Source: Thermodesulfobacteriota bacterium (lineage in GTDB: Bacteria > Desulfobacterota > QYQD01). From it: 22,813 nucleotides of DNA. The DNA is taken from assembly GCA_030017815.1 (NCBI GenBank), contig JASEGX010000009.1:1-22813 (forward strand), written 5' to 3'. The position numbers were made by a program, and so were the translations under genes. Under the pieces are notes generated by a model. That model made no database searches. It was not told where the DNA came from and saw only the letters and a program-made list of their open reading frames with translations. Shown piece by piece: positions 21,842 to 22,813 of the stretch; positions within the stretch are counted from its first letter, which is position 1, and the number at the start of each line of letters is the position of its first letter.

Positions 21842-22598
21842 GATCAAGGGGTTTATTGAAACCTCGTTTATCGATTGGCCGGGCCGGCTGACCGCCGTCC
21901 TGTTTCTACCGGGCTGTAATTTCAGGTGTCCTTATTGCCATAATGCCGACCTGGCCTTGGGCGGCCACAGGCTTCCCACCTGGCCCATATCATCCATATT
22001 GGAGCGTCTCAAGCAGCTTCAGGGCTGGGTGGATGGTGTCTGTATAACTGGAGGGGAGCCTACCCTTCATTCCTGTCTTCCGGAGATATTTGCCCTTCTC
22101 AAAAATCAAGGCCTTAAAACCAAGCTCGATACCAATGGCTCGAATCCTGAGATGCTGGAAGGGCTTATTGACGGAGGCCTGGTGGACTATGTGGCCATGG
22201 ATGTCAAGGCTCCCCTCAATAGATTTGCCTATGCGCAGTGTACCGGTGTCGTCCCCCCACTGGATAATATCCGGGAAAGCGTCCATATCCTGATGAAAAA
22301 AGATATTCATCACCAGTTCCGCACGACCATTTTGCCGAAACTCCATTCTATAGAGGATATTCTTCGCCTCGCCGAACAATTGCGCGGGGCTATGGGCTAC
22401 AAGCTTCAGAATTTCAATCCAGGAAATACCCTTGATCCCGCCTTTGAAAACGAACCCCCTTATGACCATACGACCTTCTGCGAATTACAGCGAAGGTCTC
22501 AAGATATAATATCCCTCTCCGGTCGTGCCATAGGCAGATCCGCCGGGGCGGACTTGCCACTGGCAAGCCGTGGCCTGGAGGCCCGCCTTCAGGCGTAG
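21822..22598 (+). CDS. nrdG: Anaerobic RNR-activating radical SAM protein (NrdG-type)
   Basis: The activase uses S-adenosylmethionine and a [4Fe-4S] cluster to install the glycyl radical on NrdD. The radical-SAM motif CNFRCPYC (CxxxCxxC) lies in LFLPGCNFRCPYCHNADL, followed by ITGGEPTLH (SAM site) and KLDTNGSNPEML. At about 258 residues it is longer than E. coli NrdG (154) and resembles the longer NrdG2/PflA-like group with KGFIETSFIDWPGR at the start. The frame is open to an ATG at 21771, but homology begins after the GTG at 21822; a TTG at 21816 is also possible. AGGAGG at 21794-21799 is rather distant, so coupling to the redoxin gene is likely. The last 20 or so residues are encoded by palindromic DNA and look non-conserved. 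Confidence 0.92.
   Translation: MSTCSYKIKGFIETSFIDWPGRLTAVLFLPGCNFRCPYCHNADLALGGHRLPTWPISSILERLKQLQGWVDGVCITGGEPTLHSCLPEIFALLKNQGLKTKLDTNGSNPEMLEGLIDGGLVDYVAMDVKAPLNRFAYAQCTGVVPPLDNIRESVHILMKKDIHHQFRTTILPKLHSIEDILRLAEQLRGAMGYKLQNFNPGNTLDPAFENEPPYDHTTFCELQRRSQDIISLSGRAIGRSAGADLPLASRGLEARLQA
22539..22594 (+). repeat. Four consecutive small palindromes in the 3' end of nrdG
   Basis: In order: TCCGCC/GGCGGA (22539-22552), CTTGCC-ACT-GGCAAG (22553-22567), GGCC-TGGA-GGCC (22572-22583) and GCCT-TC-AGGC (22585-22594), ending just before the TAG stop (22596-22598). Such density suggests a palindromic repeat extending the gene, or a 3' RNA structure. Confidence 0.5.
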
Positions 22599-22625
22599 CG
22601 GAGGTCTTTGTATAATATCCACGCT

Positions 22626-22674
22626 GTCATTGCGCGAGGCAATCTCGTCCTTAGATTACTTCGTTCGCAATGAC
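22626..22674. repeat. GTCATTGCG...CGCAATGAC repeat
   Basis: Perfect 9-base ends, GTCATTGCG (22626-22634) and CGCAATGAC (22666-22674), enclose a shorter imperfect inverted pair (GCAATCT / AGATTAC). This matches the common 'GTCATTGCGAG...CAATCTC' dispersed repeat of many bacteria. A GGGGCC/GGCCCC hairpin lies further on at 22718-22732, without a T run. Confidence 0.75.
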
Positions 22675-22763
22675 AATTTGGGAAAGGGTAACGCTTTAGC
22701 CCTAACTTTAGAAGCCCGGGGCCGCCGGCCCCATAACACCAACAAAAACAAGGAGGAAGAGGC

Positions 22764-22813
22764 ATGGCTACTAAGACAACGACTAAAAAGACAACAACCA
22801 AAGCCAAAAGCGC
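22764..22813 (+). CDS. Lys/Thr-rich protein, partial (runs off the window)
   Basis: An ATG at 22764 is preceded by AAGGAGGAAGAGG, the strongest ribosome site in the window. The visible 16 residues are almost entirely Lys, Thr and Ala (MATKTTTKKTTTKAKS). Such starts are seen in histone-H1-like or other DNA-associated basic proteins and in some Lys-rich tails, but no domain is visible. The gene has no stop inside the window. It is separated from nrdG by a repeat and probably has its own transcript. Confidence 0.6.
   Translation, partial: MATKTTTKKTTTKAKS

Noticed and set aside
22718..22732. GGGGCC/GGCCCC hairpin as terminator after nrdG
   Set aside because: No T run follows on either strand.

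Overview
The window looks like a chromosomal core region of an anaerobic Gram-negative bacterium, most likely a member of the Desulfobacterota (the former Deltaproteobacteria). The evidence is: genes for lipopolysaccharide synthesis and export (kdsA, kdsC, lptC, lptA, lptB); an Mla-type lipid transport operon; the order pyrG-kdsA-kdsC-lptCAB-rpoN-hpf-ptsN-rapZ-EIIA(Man), which is familiar from that group; an oxygen-sensitive class III ribonucleotide reductase; and several families of dispersed palindromic intergenic repeats of a kind common there. The assignment is an inference from gene content; no marker gene for taxonomy such as 16S rRNA is present.

Layout, plus strand. Bases 87-7050 run from a good sigma-70-type promoter through pyrG, kdsA (start and stop overlap), kdsC, lptC, lptA, lptB and rpoN. 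Bases 7335-9677 hold a tight nitrogen-PTS group: hpf, ptsN, rapZ and a mannose-family EIIA, with no HPr or enzyme I gene. rimI follows. Then comes lower glycolysis: gap, with residues that suggest NADP use, then pgk, tpiA and secG, followed directly by tRNA-Leu(GAG) and a two-way terminator at about 14188-14226.

Minus strand, 19002 down to 14236: tmk, then mlaE, mlaF, mlaD and a translationally coupled lipoprotein made of about fifteen aromatic-proline (mostly LWPxY/F) repeats. I do not recognise this lipoprotein family; its coupling to mlaD makes it a candidate envelope partner of the MCE lipid transporter and the best candidate here for an undescribed component.

Plus strand, 19269 to the end: a promoter with a near-consensus NrdR box inside its spacer drives nrdD, followed by a glutaredoxin-like redoxin with a CTRC motif and by the radical-SAM activase nrdG. 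This suggests a class III reductase fed electrons by a redoxin rather than formate. The window ends in the first 16 codons of a Lys/Thr-rich protein.

The most unusual DNA-level signal is a recurring intergenic architecture: three or four degenerate 7-base units, in several places followed by a similar array in inverse orientation. It occurs in at least three unit families (TAACNAA, TGACNNA, NNTCAGC) upstream of lptC, lptB, hpf, pgk and the redoxin gene. These are mixed with at least six other palindromic repeat types. All coordinates and motifs were read by eye; no database search or folding program was run.
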